A DNA stretch of 64,000 bases from Bryoerythrophyllum caledonicum (lineage: Eukaryota; Streptophyta; Bryopsida; Pottiales; Pottiaceae). Each line of letters begins with the position of its first letter. Position 1 is the first letter of the stretch. Positions 1 through 10,321 of the stretch are shown here, one piece after another. The stretch lies in NCBI GenBank assembly GCA_963971425.1, contig OZ020522.1:6050168-6114167 (forward strand), written 5' to 3'. The notes under the pieces were generated by a model. It saw nothing but the letters and a program-made list of their open reading frames with translations. It ran no database searches and had not been told where the DNA came from. The position numbers and the translations under genes are program-made.

Positions 1-1
1 T

Positions 2-127
2 CACAACACCCTAATAAGTAGACCTCCCACAACCATCAACTCAAATGATATTAAAATATTAAACCCCATCCCAAAAGTAAACCTTGACAACTTTAATACA
101 ATATTCTTTGAAAAAACTCACTACTAA
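2..127 (+). pseudogene. Possible C-terminal tail of the LINE's APE-type endonuclease
   Basis: The frame starting at base 2 opens with His-Asn-Thr-Leu and runs about 41 codons to TAA at 125-127. APE/EEP endonucleases of LINEs usually end in an S-D-H-x-x-L motif followed by a linker to the RT, and H-N-T-L at the window edge fits the last part of that motif; the Ser and Asp would lie outside the window. The next frame opens at 112, just after a TGA at 109-111, and reads into the RT region, so the two pieces look like one ancestral frame broken by a small indel. Only the tail is visible, so the call rests on position and a three- to four-residue match. Confidence 0.35.
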
Positions 128-2520
128 TAGACTCCCTTAGAGATATTCTTTCTAACCACCAACACCTCACACATATTCAATGGCAAGAAGCTTGCACGAT
201 TCTTGACAAACTCATTAACGAGATTTCTACTACACTAGAAAAGACTTGTCAAGCGCCCCCAATCCCACAACTAACACCGAGAACCTTGAAACAAGGTGGG
301 TATCTCCCAAGAAAACTAGCTAAAAAGTGGAAACAACATCTTGCCACATACCACACTATTCGCAAAACAATTTATATTGCTAAAACCAACCAAAATTGGC
401 AAACCCACCCCATACTCTCAGAACTACAGCACCTCCGCCATCCCCAAATCCCACAAGTACCACTACCCAACACCCCTCACGAAGACTGGCTAAAAGACAT
501 TGCAATCATTGCAAAAACCGCCAACAAAGAAGCTCAGAAAATCACTACAAAATATGCAAGAGAATGTGTCAAAAAAGCTATTTCTAAATATCGTCAATTA
601 TATGAAACAAGCCCAAAAAAGATTAATAGAAAAGTCTTTAAAAACAACACAAACCTGCCACTGGACTGCATTTTAGACCAAAACAATAACATATTAACCA
701 GCCCAGATGACATCGCAAACGAAATACATCTTCAGCAATCCATAAACAACAGACCAACCGTCCCCACATGTTACTTTCAACCACAACATACACCAACATG
801 CACATGCAGAGTTAGAAAATACGCGTGGCATGATTTAGACGGATTTACTATTGATAAAAGAGGAGAACCAACTACACCTCTCCACACATACTATAACAGA
901 GACACATACAACATGTGTCTGAAAAATCTTGGAACCAACAAAGCCCCTGGCCCGGACCATATACCCAACTCAATTCTAAAAAATATGCCCCCAAGATTCC
1001 ACGATCTCCTATCATTATTTTTCCTTCATTGTTACAAACAAAAATCCATTCCCGCATCTTGGAAAACAAGTCTAACAATCTTATTATACAAAAAAGGCAA
1101 CCCAGCCGTGCTACCTAACCACCGACCTATTGCCCTAGCTAACACCATTTACAAATTATATACTAGTACACTTACATCAATATTATCGGCCTACGGAGAA
1201 ATACACCAAATATTACATGAAAGCCAAGAAGGATTTAGAGCCGAGAGAAGTACCACACGGCAACTTCAAACCCTCATTGCCGCTCTTGAGGATGCAAAAT
1301 TCACAAATAAAGACATCTACATATTCTATATTGACTTCAAAAACGCATTTGGTTCCATTGACCATCCTCGATTGCTAGCCGTTATGAGTGATCTTGGGTA
1401 CCCGGAAGACGCAGTCACACTAGTTGGCAATATATACTCTCAATCTACCACTACATACGTCGGAGAATTCTTTGGTAAAACGCGCCCTATCCCCATCCAA
1501 CGTGGTACCATACAAGGCGACACGTTGAGCCCGTACCTCTTTATTATTTTTCTAGAACCTCTATTGAGATGGCTTCAAAGAGGCAATAATGGCTACACAT
1601 TTGGAACTTCTAAAGTCACCATAAACTCGGCCGCATATGCCGACGACCTAGCGGCCATCTCCGGGCGTCTTAAACCACTCCAAACCCAATTAGACAAAAT
1701 AGACAAATTTTGTTTATGGACCGGGATGGAACTTGGGGTCCAAAAATGTGCCGTAACCGGATGCCCAAATAAATCCAAAATAAATCCGACCGCCTTCAAA
1801 GCCTTTATTCAAGCTACCAATATCCACTATTGTAACCAACCAATTCCGGTACTCAACCAGGACCAACCTTACATATACCTTGGAATAAACCTAGTCCCAT
1901 CGTTAAAATGGAAAATTCAAACCCACGTTACTACTACGAAGCTTATTAAACAATGCAATGAACTTACACTATGCCCGGCCACATTACAACAAAAATTAAA
2001 AATGATTGATACCGTCATACGACCGGGTATCTCATATAGTTTTTATGCAGTTCCTTATTCCATGCCCGCCATAAACAAACTTGACAAAAAAATCATAGCC
2101 ATACAAAAGAAAGTATGTGGACTCCCTAAATGCATGCCCAATGTCATAACACAACTCCCCCACGAACTATTTGGTTTAGAAGCCTTTTCCCTCAAAAATG
2201 CCTATTTACGCTGCATTGGAGAACAACTCCAAAATGCACTTAACGACGAGGGACGACTAGGCCAAATTTACAGTGGACTCCTCCGACACATCCTTGCCAT
2301 TTATGGAGGAGCACAATACCTCCAAAGACTAAAGAAAACTGATTGTCTTCGGTCTCCTATTACCCGCACACTCTTTCTACTCAAAACAGTAGGTCAAACA
2401 TTCCTAAAAAGCACACTAGAAGATTTTCTACTAGGCCCCGCACCGCTTGAAATAAATTGGGCAAACGAAATACACAATCTCCCCAGACTTGACCGACAAC
2501 TATCCGCCAAACTCCTATAA
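112..2520 (+). CDS. LINE reverse transcriptase region (closed by an in-frame TAA)
   Basis: This frame is open for about 800 codons and encodes the RT of the element. Motifs in order: APGPDHIPNSIL (around 940-975), a fingers motif with NHRPIALAN (near 1120), SQEGFRAERST (near 1220), the catalytic FYIDFKNAFGS with Asp at 1333, RGTIQGDTLSPYLF (near 1500), and the YADD box (YADDLAAIS) with the first Asp at 1642. All RT catalytic acids are present. The codon at 286 is TTG and is not needed as a start, because the frame is open back to 112. TAA at 2518-2520 ends the frame, but the same frame continues directly with protein-like sequence (2521 onward), so this was one polyprotein. RT copies LINE RNA at the nicked target by target-primed reverse transcription. 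Confidence 0.9.
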   Translation, partial: KNSLLIDSLRDILSNHQHLTHIQWQEACTILDKLINEISTTLEKTCQAPPIPQLTPRTLKQGGYLPRKLAKKWKQHLATYHTIRKTIYIAKTNQNWQTHPILSELQHLRHPQIPQVPLPNTPHEDWLKDIAIIAKTANKEAQKITTKYARECVKKAISKYRQLYETSPKKINRKVFKNNTNLPLDCILDQNNNILTSPDDIANEIHLQQSINNRPTVPTCYFQPQHTPTCTCRVRKYAWHDLDGFTIDKRGEPTTPLHTYYNRDTYNMCLKNLGTNKAPGPDHIPNSILKNMPPRFHDLLSLFFLHCYKQKSIPASWKTSLTILLYKKGNPAVLPNHRPIALANTIYKLYTSTLTSILSAYGEIHQILHESQEGFRAERSTTRQLQTLIAALEDAKFTNKDIYIFYIDFKNAFGSIDHPRLLAVMSDLGYPEDAVTLVGNIYSQSTTTYVGEFFGKTRPIPIQRGTIQGDTLSPYLFIIFLEPLLRWLQRGNNGYTFGTSKVTINSAAYADDLAAISGRLKPLQTQLDKIDKFCLWTGMELGVQKCAVTGCPNKSKINPTAFKAFIQATNIHYCNQPIPVLNQDQPYIYLGINLVPSLKWKIQTHVTTTKLIKQCNELTLCPATLQQKLKMIDTVIRPGISYSFYAVPYSMPAINKLDKKIIAIQKKVCGLPKCMPNVITQLPHELFGLEAFSLKNAYLRCIGEQLQNALNDEGRLGQIYSGLLRHILAIYGGAQYLQRLKKTDCLRSPITRTLFLLKTVGQTFLKSTLEDFLLGPAPLEINWANEIHNLPRLDRQLSAKLL

Positions 2521-5500
2521 AAACTTTTAGCAACAAACATTACCGATCTAAAACAAATTACACTACCTAATGGAACACAACTTATGGACGACAAGAACTA
2601 CAGAACATTCCACGGTACCCCTCACAAATTAATAAAAAGTGCGTTAAAAATTGCTAATCAATTATTTTGTCAAACTCCATGTCTCCCTGATTGTCCGAAC
2701 CCCTGCAATACTCACGCCCCACCTTACACACTCAAAGACCAATACATCACTGGTCACAATGACTCCCATCCCAATACCAATCTCCCATCAATCCCTCCAA
2801 ACCCGCCACACTCACGACCATATGCCCCTCCACCACACATTTTAAAAAATCCTTCCATATACTCAATAAACAACATAACCATGCACAAGCATAGAAAATA
2901 CACTGACTCCAACAAAATAAGCAAACAACACACCTTATACCTATGCCATTGGTCTCAAAATAACACCACCTACACCAAATGGCTCCCACAAAGAAATCTT
3001 TTCCCTAGGCACAACCCAAATGCTTCCCTATACAACACAGAAATCCTCACACAATACTACCTCAAAACTCAAAATAGTTATTACCTGAATATCATACAAA
3101 TACACCATCCCCAAGCACAACCGCGAGATAGAAGATTCGTCGCGCCACCTCTTACTATCCCCCTCCTTAACATCTCTACAACCGAATGCAACCCCGAAAC
3201 TGACATCCTGGTACAAACTAATTCAATTAAAATACAACAAGATAATGCCCACATATACGAAGATAATGGAAGGCATCTAATAACCATACCACTCGCTAGA
3301 CTACAATGGTTGTGGAACCAATATCACAACGCACTACAAGCCACCATCAACATTGAACCAATACCCCAAACATTTGAAACCGAAATTGTTTGGTTATACC
3401 AAAGATATAAATACCGTATATCCAAAAAAGACCCCCTTAAAAATGCACAATACACATTACCCGATCCAATCCTAGACTACCTTATTACATCTCTAAATAT
3501 CACACATTCATACTTCTCATCCCCCGTTACATGCTCCACAAAAATTTCAAAATTCTACTCTCCATTTGAACGTGATAAGATTTTTGGTTCTCTTGGTAAA
3601 GCTTTTGATTATAGATGGAGCGGAATAGGTCTCGCACACCCTCACAACGAAGAAGAAACACAACGAGCAATACATTGGGCACGTCTAGCGGCAAACAATG
3701 ATCCTAACCACAACATCACCATTATTATTACTCCCGACACTAATTGGTACCACAACTCTAACCCATACTCAGGCCCATTCCCGGACTCTCATATCATAGT
3801 ACTATTTGAAGCGGACTCTATGACTTACATTGAACCTACTATACCACCACAAATACAAACTCCCCGCCTTGAACCAGCAACCCTACGTATCCTATGTATA
3901 CATCACCAAACTCGGGAGATAGGTACTCTAGAAAACCTCACTCATCTCACTTTGATAGCAAAAAATCTAAACATTAACAAGGTATACACCGCAATTGCCC
4001 CTCCCTCACCTACCTCAATCCGTGTAAACCGTAACAAAAAATGGTCTAAAACCCCCCACACAAACATCCCCGCACTACCAATAACCGAACTAAGCCTTCC
4101 ACTCCCCAACTACCAAACAAACACCGATCCTAAATTTGACCCCAACTTTAGCTACTATACTGACGGCTCCTTTAAAGAACCAACCGAAGTAAGCCCGGGA
4201 CATTGGCACCGTGAAAAAGCCGGTTATGGGATATACAACTCAACCAAACAAATAAAATTAGGCAAACGACTACATGGACTCCAAAACATTCTAAGAGCCG
4301 AAATGATGGCTATACACAAAACCCTTAAGATAATCACCACTCAATACCAAAACGAACCGGCTCACATCTTTACAGATTGCGTAAATGTATTACATCTTCT
4401 AAATACACACATTAAACACCCCACTTTACACAACAGTCACCCGGACAAAACTATCCTTACATCTATGATTGGAATGCTCCAAAGTCGCACACAAATTACT
4501 ACACTCCACAAAGTCCGAGCTCATGCTAACATCGCCGGCAATGAAGAAGCCGACAAACTAGCAAAGGAAGGAAGAGAAAAAACCCACAAGGACGCCGAAC
4601 ATCCATACGAACACGCCCATGCCACCCCATATTACTACCATAAATATGAATGGCCCTCTATGGGCGAAACTCCCGACAAAGGCCCCATACGATTTTTAGA
4701 CAAATATCTCAAAAAACATGATCTTATAAACAACCTAGAAAAACTCACAGAAAATTTTCCCAATATTGAAAAATGGACCGGCAACCCAAACATTCACAAC
4801 ATATTGTCCAACAATTTTTGGAAAAACCCAATCATTACGGATCCACAAATCACATGCCTAATCAAATTCCGCACCGGACAATACATGGGTAATGCCCGCA
4901 AACAACTCTTCTTTGGAATAGAAAGATTCCCTACAATAACATGTCCAATTTGCAACACCACAGACCCGGACACATGGCTATATATCTTACTAAAGTGCCA
5001 AAACCCCCATATACACTCACTTATTGTCAAAAGACATAACAAAGCCGTATGGGCTATCCGTAAACTACTTATATCATCAACCAAATCCCGTTGCTTCATT
5101 CTCATGAATGCCGGAACTTTTAATGACAACCCACAAGAAAATACGGTCCCCCCTTGGCTATTACCATGCACATGTTACACTCAAAGATGCCATTGTAATG
5201 CAAGATTCAAACCAGACCTACTATGTGTTAGAGGACTTTCATACAAAGACCCTCCACCGAACCACATAGACCCCAGTCTCACTATTCAGTTTATTGAATT
5301 CACATATTGTAATGATAGATTCTCTCCGGACACTATTACTAATAAAACAAACAAATACCAACCATTACTTGACGATATTCAAGCACTAGGATGGAAAGTA
5401 GACCCCCTCATTGTCATCACCGCGGGTGCCAGAGCCACCACCTTCATTCCCTCAATGACAACCCTTGAAGAAACATTTAAAATTCCCATCACTTCTATCA

Positions 5501-5568
5501 TGACCACCTTCTCAAATATTAACACTATTGCAATTCAACATGCTATGTCAATACTCCTCCATAAATGA
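2521..5568 (+). CDS. LINE RNase H / Cys cluster / restriction-like endonuclease region
   Basis: Same frame as the RT, after the TAA at 2518; an ATG lies at 2584 and the frame ends in TGA at 5566-5568. An RNase H domain has YTDGS (Asp 4162), RAEMMAI (Glu 4300), IFTDCVN (Asp 4375) and VRAHANIAGNEEADKLA (His 4522, Asp 4552), so the full catalytic set is kept. Near 4939 there is CPIC followed by LLKC, the layout of the CCHC finger in REL-type elements, but the usual His appears as Tyr. The C-terminus has RFKPDLL (Asp 5215), IEFTYCND and a downstream Lys-rich KTNKYQPL, the PD-(D/E)xK arrangement of the REL endonuclease that nicks target DNA. Whether readthrough or reinitiation could express this half is unknown. 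Confidence 0.85.
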   Translation, partial: KLLATNITDLKQITLPNGTQLMDDKNYRTFHGTPHKLIKSALKIANQLFCQTPCLPDCPNPCNTHAPPYTLKDQYITGHNDSHPNTNLPSIPPNPPHSRPYAPPPHILKNPSIYSINNITMHKHRKYTDSNKISKQHTLYLCHWSQNNTTYTKWLPQRNLFPRHNPNASLYNTEILTQYYLKTQNSYYLNIIQIHHPQAQPRDRRFVAPPLTIPLLNISTTECNPETDILVQTNSIKIQQDNAHIYEDNGRHLITIPLARLQWLWNQYHNALQATINIEPIPQTFETEIVWLYQRYKYRISKKDPLKNAQYTLPDPILDYLITSLNITHSYFSSPVTCSTKISKFYSPFERDKIFGSLGKAFDYRWSGIGLAHPHNEEETQRAIHWARLAANNDPNHNITIIITPDTNWYHNSNPYSGPFPDSHIIVLFEADSMTYIEPTIPPQIQTPRLEPATLRILCIHHQTREIGTLENLTHLTLIAKNLNINKVYTAIAPPSPTSIRVNRNKKWSKTPHTNIPALPITELSLPLPNYQTNTDPKFDPNFSYYTDGSFKEPTEVSPGHWHREKAGYGIYNSTKQIKLGKRLHGLQNILRAEMMAIHKTLKIITTQYQNEPAHIFTDCVNVLHLLNTHIKHPTLHNSHPDKTILTSMIGMLQSRTQITTLHKVRAHANIAGNEEADKLAKEGREKTHKDAEHPYEHAHATPYYYHKYEWPSMGETPDKGPIRFLDKYLKKHDLINNLEKLTENFPNIEKWTGNPNIHNILSNNFWKNPIITDPQITCLIKFRTGQYMGNARKQLFFGIERFPTITCPICNTTDPDTWLYILLKCQNPHIHSLIVKRHNKAVWAIRKLLISSTKSRCFILMNAGTFNDNPQENTVPPWLLPCTCYTQRCHCNARFKPDLLCVRGLSYKDPPPNHIDPSLTIQFIEFTYCNDRFSPDTITNKTNKYQPLLDDIQALGWKVDPLIVITAGARATTFIPSMTTLEETFKIPITSIMTTFSNINTIAIQHAMSILLHK

Positions 5569-5741
5569 AAACTTGAAAACAACCAACCCCTTCCTGACGC
5601 ATCGAACCCCCCTCCATAGACATGCACGTGTACCTCACCATACACGCCCTCCTTTCTTAGAGACTTTTTGAAACCTTGGTCCCTTTGTATTGGTCACTTG
5701 TTACTGATACATAGTGTCCACCCTCGAAAGGGGGAAGTAGT

Positions 5742-5835
5742 TCCATACTACTAACCCATGCCCGGTGGGCATGGACTTAGTGGTGGAATGAACGGACACT
5801 TTATCCACGCCGGCCCCCTTCGGAGACCGGCGTTC
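5742..5835 (+). other. LINE 3' tail with two conserved stem-loops
   Basis: After the ORF the 3' UTR ends in two hairpins: CATGCCC-ggt-GGGCATG (about 5757-5773) and a GC-rich stem CGCCGG...CCGGCG (about 5808-5833). The copy at 15585-15678 keeps both. In the second hairpin the two copies differ within the loop side (CTTCGGAGA versus CTACGGGGA) while the stem stays paired. Conserved 3' RNA hairpins are known in several LINE groups as the site the RT binds to start copying, which is the likely role here. Confidence 0.7.
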
Positions 5836-5959
5836 TTGATTGATTTTGAGATCTTCATATTTTTCACTTTTATATTTTTTCAATTACAAGACGTGGTATA
5901 GATCTTCTTATCGATCGTTTGGATTATGAATCTAAAACATATTTTTTCCAAAAAAAAAA

Positions 5960-6265
5960 CTAAAACGTGAATTGGCACTTTTTGAAACTTCACTCCTCGC
6001 ACAATTTTTTAAATATGGTACACCCCTTCTCTACCTCTAAAAATTGGTATACAAGGAGTAATGCAAAACTTTGACACCAAATGAAGTCAAAGTGTGTTGA
6101 TCCACTCAATGCAGGGATGAAAATGAACCATTTTTCTACTTCAAACACTATAATCTTTCAATCCGTGCGGTCAAAGTTGATGAAATTTTGTGAGTTTGTT
6201 GATTATTAAGTTTTGAATGAGATCCTACGGTTAAAACTAAAATTAAACAAAATTGTTTCCTTCTT
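5960..6265 (-). repeat. Dispersed repeat R1, copy 1 (inverted)
   Basis: The reverse complement of this stretch matches 15200-15556 at clear but diverged identity, including the segment reading AGAGGTAGACAAGGAGTG in the plus-strand copies. The family has no coding potential and no terminal repeats I can define. It lies just 3' of the LINE. Confidence 0.65.
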
Positions 6266-6506
6266 TATACATTGCACTAGAATTAACAGTTTTGAAGTGC
6301 TTTTGATTTGAAATTGTCAAGGAAATTTAGGGCTTAAGGAATGATATAGAAGGGAGCGATATTGAGTCGCCAATTGGTGTCGGGTTGTCCTACGTTAGGT
6401 GAGTTGAAAATTACAGGAGAGACTCCACCGAGAAAACTAAATTTCAAACTTATGTATTGAATGCATGCACAACCATACAATGCTAGTCTCATCATATACT
6501 TGCATA

Positions 6507-6742
6507 AACTACACCAATAATGACATTTAGTGTTAGCTACACTAATTAACTTTAACATGCTATAACTTTTTATTTTTGATGATTTTTTACCAACTATGGT
6601 CGTGAAGGTACTCTGCGCTTATGACTATGAAGATGTCTGCGGTAGATAAAAAAAATATTCACCTTGGATAAAAACTTATAACCTTTCAAAACAGTTAGTA
6701 TGGACAACACTAAATATAATTATTAGAGTACACAGTTCTGTG
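6507..6742. mobile_element. MITE, diverged copy of the element at 10096-10321
   Basis: Both ends and the interior (for example TGGATAAAAACTTATA against AGAGTAAAAACTTATA) align to the MITE at 10096-10321. The terminal inverted repeats are still visible: ACATTTAGTGTTAGCTACAC near 6522 and the inverse ending ACAACACTAAATATAATT near 6733. It is about 235 bp, non-coding, and older than its partner. Confidence 0.6.
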
Positions 6743-7307
6743 AATATAGTGTAGATTAGACTATTTGAAATTTCCTACACTAATTGAAAATTTACATGCA
6801 ATTGTTGACTGACACACACTTGCTTGAGAACAAATACCCAATCAGAACTTGGCATGCACATGCTTTGATGGAAATTAGTGTGGGTGGTCAACATCAATTA
6901 TCCCTCTACACTATATTCAGTGTTTAGTGTAGTGTTCAAGCTAACTTGCATGTCCATCCGGGCTCAGTTCACCATGCAATCAATGTTAATTCATGTCGTA
7001 TGTTTTATATCTTTGGTACTTACGTTCATATCCCAATGAGAGCAAATTGTAAGGTAATCATAACTTACATTCCATTAAGTCTGCCAGCAGTCAATCTCGC
7101 CAGGTACCCATACTGGATTCTTGTACGCTTATTTTTGTTCTATTGCATGATTCTGATGAATGCCTCTTGTGTTGAAGTGCAGGTCATCAGGAATCTACAT
7201 TATACTGTGCCAATGTCTTTGATTAGGCTGCAGTATCCTTATTGAATTTGCACCTGCTTCCAATAGTCAATTCAACAAGCAGCTCAGGATTATTGTTGTG
7301 GGCCTAC

Positions 7308-7343
7308 ACCCTAAACCCTAAAACCCTAATCCCTAATCCCTAT
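7308..7343. repeat. Interstitial telomere-type repeat (CCCTAAA variants)
   Basis: A short array of CCCTAAA, CCCTAAAA, CCCTAAT and CCCTAAT. Plant telomeres are built of CCCTAAA. Here it may be a telo-box-like site, a healed break or simple sequence; no gene follows it. Confidence 0.6.
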
Positions 7344-7989
7344 ACCTGATTCAGTTGTTGAAGTGATGATGGACTCCTCACTTCAAGCTTTTGAGATGGC
7401 TATCTCTGTTGTTTGAGATGCAGCAGTATTCAGGAGAACCCAAAACCAACGACTACCTTACTACAATCTAGATATTCATGTAATACCTACTGGGTGATAT
7501 CTATGAAATGCTTATGCAATGTCCTATATTTTCCAAAATTTTGGACAAGTCTCCATTTTATGCATATAGTGAGTTGACTCCTATGCATCAAGTTCATATC
7601 AGTTGTCAATACTCAAAGTTGGACTGGATCTGTTTAAAAGCTAGGAAAGTTATGACGTCACTAGGAAAGAGACGTCAATAGTGAGTTTAGATGACCCATA
7701 TGCTTACATCCTTGATTGTGCAAATATATGAAATCAGATTTTATTTTTTTAAATTTTAGTTGAAATTTAACAACTACACTTTTTTGTGATATTTCAAATG
7801 TGGTGGGTCTCAAAAATTAATTTAAGTGCTTAATGTATTGAAATTCCCAATTCATTAGGCCCTATTTTTTCTCAAAGTAGTATATTGCATTGGATAAAAA
7901 CTTGATGTATCCTTTGTTCTGAAATAGTACATATATTCTGTTGAAAATAATATTGTTGAAAATAATACACTCCAAGTACATTTCAAAAT

Positions 7990-8175
7990 TTCCCTTTTAG
8001 ACAGTCAACAAACTTTGACCTTATTTGGTATCAAATGTTTAGAAGTAGAAGATGGGTGTAACATATTTAAAACAATTGTGCAGGGAATAGTGGTTCAAGA
8101 ACCGTCAATATACGTTTTAAATTTTTGTGAACCAATTTGTTGTAGAATGAGAATCCAAATAGTCAAAAAGAAGGT
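7990..8175 (+). repeat. Dispersed repeat R1, copy 2 (no LINE insertion)
   Basis: Aligns to 15440-15570 plus 15686-15720. It contains TAGAATGAGAATCCAAATAG, which corresponds to the site that in the 15-kb copy is split by the LINE tail. It therefore serves as a paralogous empty site for that insertion. Confidence 0.65.
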
Positions 8176-8538
8176 TCATAGGACACCTTGTAGTTGTACA
8201 AATAAAAACTAAAAAATATCACCATGTCTAGTTTTATATATAAAGAAGTTATTTGGTAACATGCCCAACAATGTGTGTTTGGATTAATGGCTTATTTTAG
8301 TATATATATACTAGATTAAATTTAAAATATATTATCATTATTATTTAAAATCTCAAAGAAAATAGTAGTAGATTGAATAATAAAACTCAATGCTATAGAA
8401 GGTCATAGCAAAAATTTTGAAGATGCTCATTAAAAAAAGTGAATGTCTTATACACAGTCATGAATTTTGTATGCAATAAATATTTGAAAATAGTAACTTT
8501 TATGTGACCTCTAGAGTCTCAAGTGTAAATATAAAATC

Positions 8539-8840
8539 AAAATATAACCCTCTAATGCCCAAGTGTATCACGAGGGCATGGGAGAATCTACAAGCATATT
8601 AGAGTATGCAAAACATCATTTACACAGTGGATACATTTCATAGCAACCCTACTTCATAGATATGACTATATGAGTTTGTTGATGACGATATTGATTGGAG
8701 ATTAGGGAGATTTGTTTGGAAAGCTAACAACTTGCCCGAAGTGCTTTTGAAGACCAAGACAACAATGGCTAATTTTCAAGAAAATGAAAATACCCAAAGC
8801 ACCAAAATTGACCCTCCCAGGGTCTCATAGGCATTAAGGG
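8539..8840. mobile_element. Small piggyBac-like MITE, diverged copy
   Basis: Begins ATAACCCTCTAATGCCCAAG and contains a core (TTTACACAGTGGATACATTT) matched by TCTACACGGTGGGTACATTT in the element at 63500-63804 and by a similar stretch in 9872-10075. As at 63.8 kb, it directly abuts a larger element that starts TTAACCCTTTAGCGCCCAGG. Non-coding. Confidence 0.5.
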
Positions 8841-9648
8841 TTAACCCTTTAGCGCCCAGGGATGTTTCTGGAAAAACCAAGAATTCTGCTGATTTTTTTC
8901 TTTGAACCGGAATTGATGGAAATACAATGACTAATATTAGTATCTAACCTTACAAAATTGAACTTAACCCATGATCTCAACTTTGGGGAAATTTTGCACA
9001 ACATCCAACCGTTGATGGAATAGATTATAGTGTTTAAAGTTACCGTATATTGGTAGTGAAAACTGTGGAATTTGGAGGGTGTACTACTTTAACTATCAAT
9101 AGAGTCTTGCAAGATTTTTTTTACTTTGAATTAGAGCAGTTCAAATGTGCACTAGGTTGATAGCTTCGCATTGACATATTATATGTGAAGAAAATATTTA
9201 CACCCAATTATTGGTAATTTTTTTTCTTTTTTCTACTAGGTTGTATACAAAAATGTTCCAACCTTATACGAATCAAAACGGAAGTTTCGTATATGAGGAG
9301 AGAGATCAACAATCACAAAACAATGAAGAATGTCTTAAAGACCAAGTTCAATCAAAATTTAAGACCAAAATCAATGTGCATGTGTGTGAAATACAACATA
9401 GTATGTGGCATAGTATTCACTGTATTCACTGTATTTGAGTGTATTTGGTGTATTTTGTGTTGTATTCCTAGCTTTTCCAGGAGTTCTATAAATCCAAATC
9501 ATGATTTGATTGTTGGAGAGTGTTCGTGTGACAAGTGCGCAAATGTGAACCTGGCATCTCGAAACCTAGTTCCTCATGGATTTCATGCAAATTGAGTTTG
9601 AGCACCTCTGGAGTCCCATTTCGGGCTTCCTGGGCGCTAAAGGGTTAA
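8841..9648. mobile_element. piggyBac-like MITE with perfect 20-bp terminal inverted repeats
   Basis: The element starts TTAACCCTTTAGCGCCCAGG at 8841 and ends with its exact reverse complement at 9629-9648, giving 808 bp including both TTAA. A TTAA target duplication with termini beginning CCC is the hallmark of the piggyBac superfamily. No transposase is encoded; the short ORFs inside (9211-9595) are not protein-like. A second copy starts at 63801 and runs off the window, with matching interior sequence (for example the shared ACTTTGGGGAAA). Confidence 0.85.
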
Positions 9649-9871
9649 GACACTTCTATCTACATTCTAGTTTTTCTTACGGCCATTTGCTCATATGAAA
9701 AAAAAATTGCAGGTACAAATGACAGCATAAAGTTTTATGAAAATGTTCTTTTAATTAAAACCAGGAGATCTGTACTTGTATGAGGGTGACAATTGTGTTC
9801 TGTACCTACAATTTTGGATTAGAAAATGCACACTGTTTATGATGCTTCAATGAGTGAGATGCAAAAAGGAT

Positions 9872-10075
9872 TTAACCATTTAAGGCCTATGAGCTTTAGC
9901 CTGCAAGAATTTACAAGAGTTCTACATCATGCAGAACAACATCTACACATATGGTACATTACATCGCAACCCCACTTTACATAAAGCACTGTAGCTTGCC
10001 GATGCTTGCACATATTTTTGTGGTGCTGGTCCTAGTAGATGCCCATCTTCCTCCACCTCTATGTCATAATTTAAC
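9872..10075. repeat. Relative of the small piggyBac-like MITE
   Basis: Starts TTAACCATTTAAGGCC and contains ACATATGGTACATTACATCGCAA, related to the core of the elements at 8539 and 63500. The right end is not clear, so this may be a truncated copy. Confidence 0.4.
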
Positions 10076-10095
10076 CCTTAAACGTCATAAGGTGC

Positions 10096-10321
10096 CACTA
10101 CACTAAAGATGATATTTAGTGTAACCACACTAATGTTTTTGGTAACGCAATAACTATTTACTTTTGAATAATATTTTTACCGAGGGCATAACTATCAATA
10201 CTATCTAAAGAGAGTGATCATTGTTAACAGAGTTGGTAAAAATATTCATCAAGAGTAAAAACTTATAGCACTCTTAAATAAATTAGTGTGGTTAACACTA
10301 AATATCATCTTTAGTGTAGTG
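10096..10321. mobile_element. 226-bp MITE with long terminal inverted repeats
   Basis: Starts CACTACACTAAAGATGATAT and ends with the inverse (ATATCATCTTTAGTGTAGTG); the inverted repeat extends about 40 bp with one or two mismatches. The interior is AT-rich and non-coding. The termini begin CACTA, but a clear 3-bp target duplication is not seen (TGC left, GCC right), so the superfamily is left open. Confidence 0.75.

Larger units (their letters stand above)
1..5835 (+). mobile_element. LINE (non-LTR) retrotransposon, Dualen/RandI-like; 5' end outside window
   Basis: A non-LTR retrotransposon runs in from the left edge. In order it shows a possible tail of an APE-type endonuclease (2-127), reverse transcriptase (112-2520), RNase H, a cysteine cluster and a restriction-like (REL) endonuclease (2521-5568), then a 3' UTR ending near 5835 in two stem-loops. 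The last ~95 bases recur at 15585-15678 as an independent truncated insertion, which fixes the 3' end. The combination RT + RNase H + REL, probably with an upstream APE domain, is what is known for the Dualen/RandI group of green algae. The copy is dead or nearly so: one frameshift near 110-125 and one in-frame TAA at 2518. No target duplication can be checked because the 5' end is missing. Confidence 0.85.

Noticed and set aside
9211..9595. Overl­apping ORFs of 75-100 codons within the piggyBac-like MITE.
   Set aside because: No protein-like features, not conserved in the second copy, and overlapping in two frames.
10096..10321. Calling this MITE a CACTA element from its first five bases.
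   Set aside because: The flanks do not show the 3-bp target duplication and the inverted repeat extends outward (GCCACT...AGTGGC), so the superfamily was left open.
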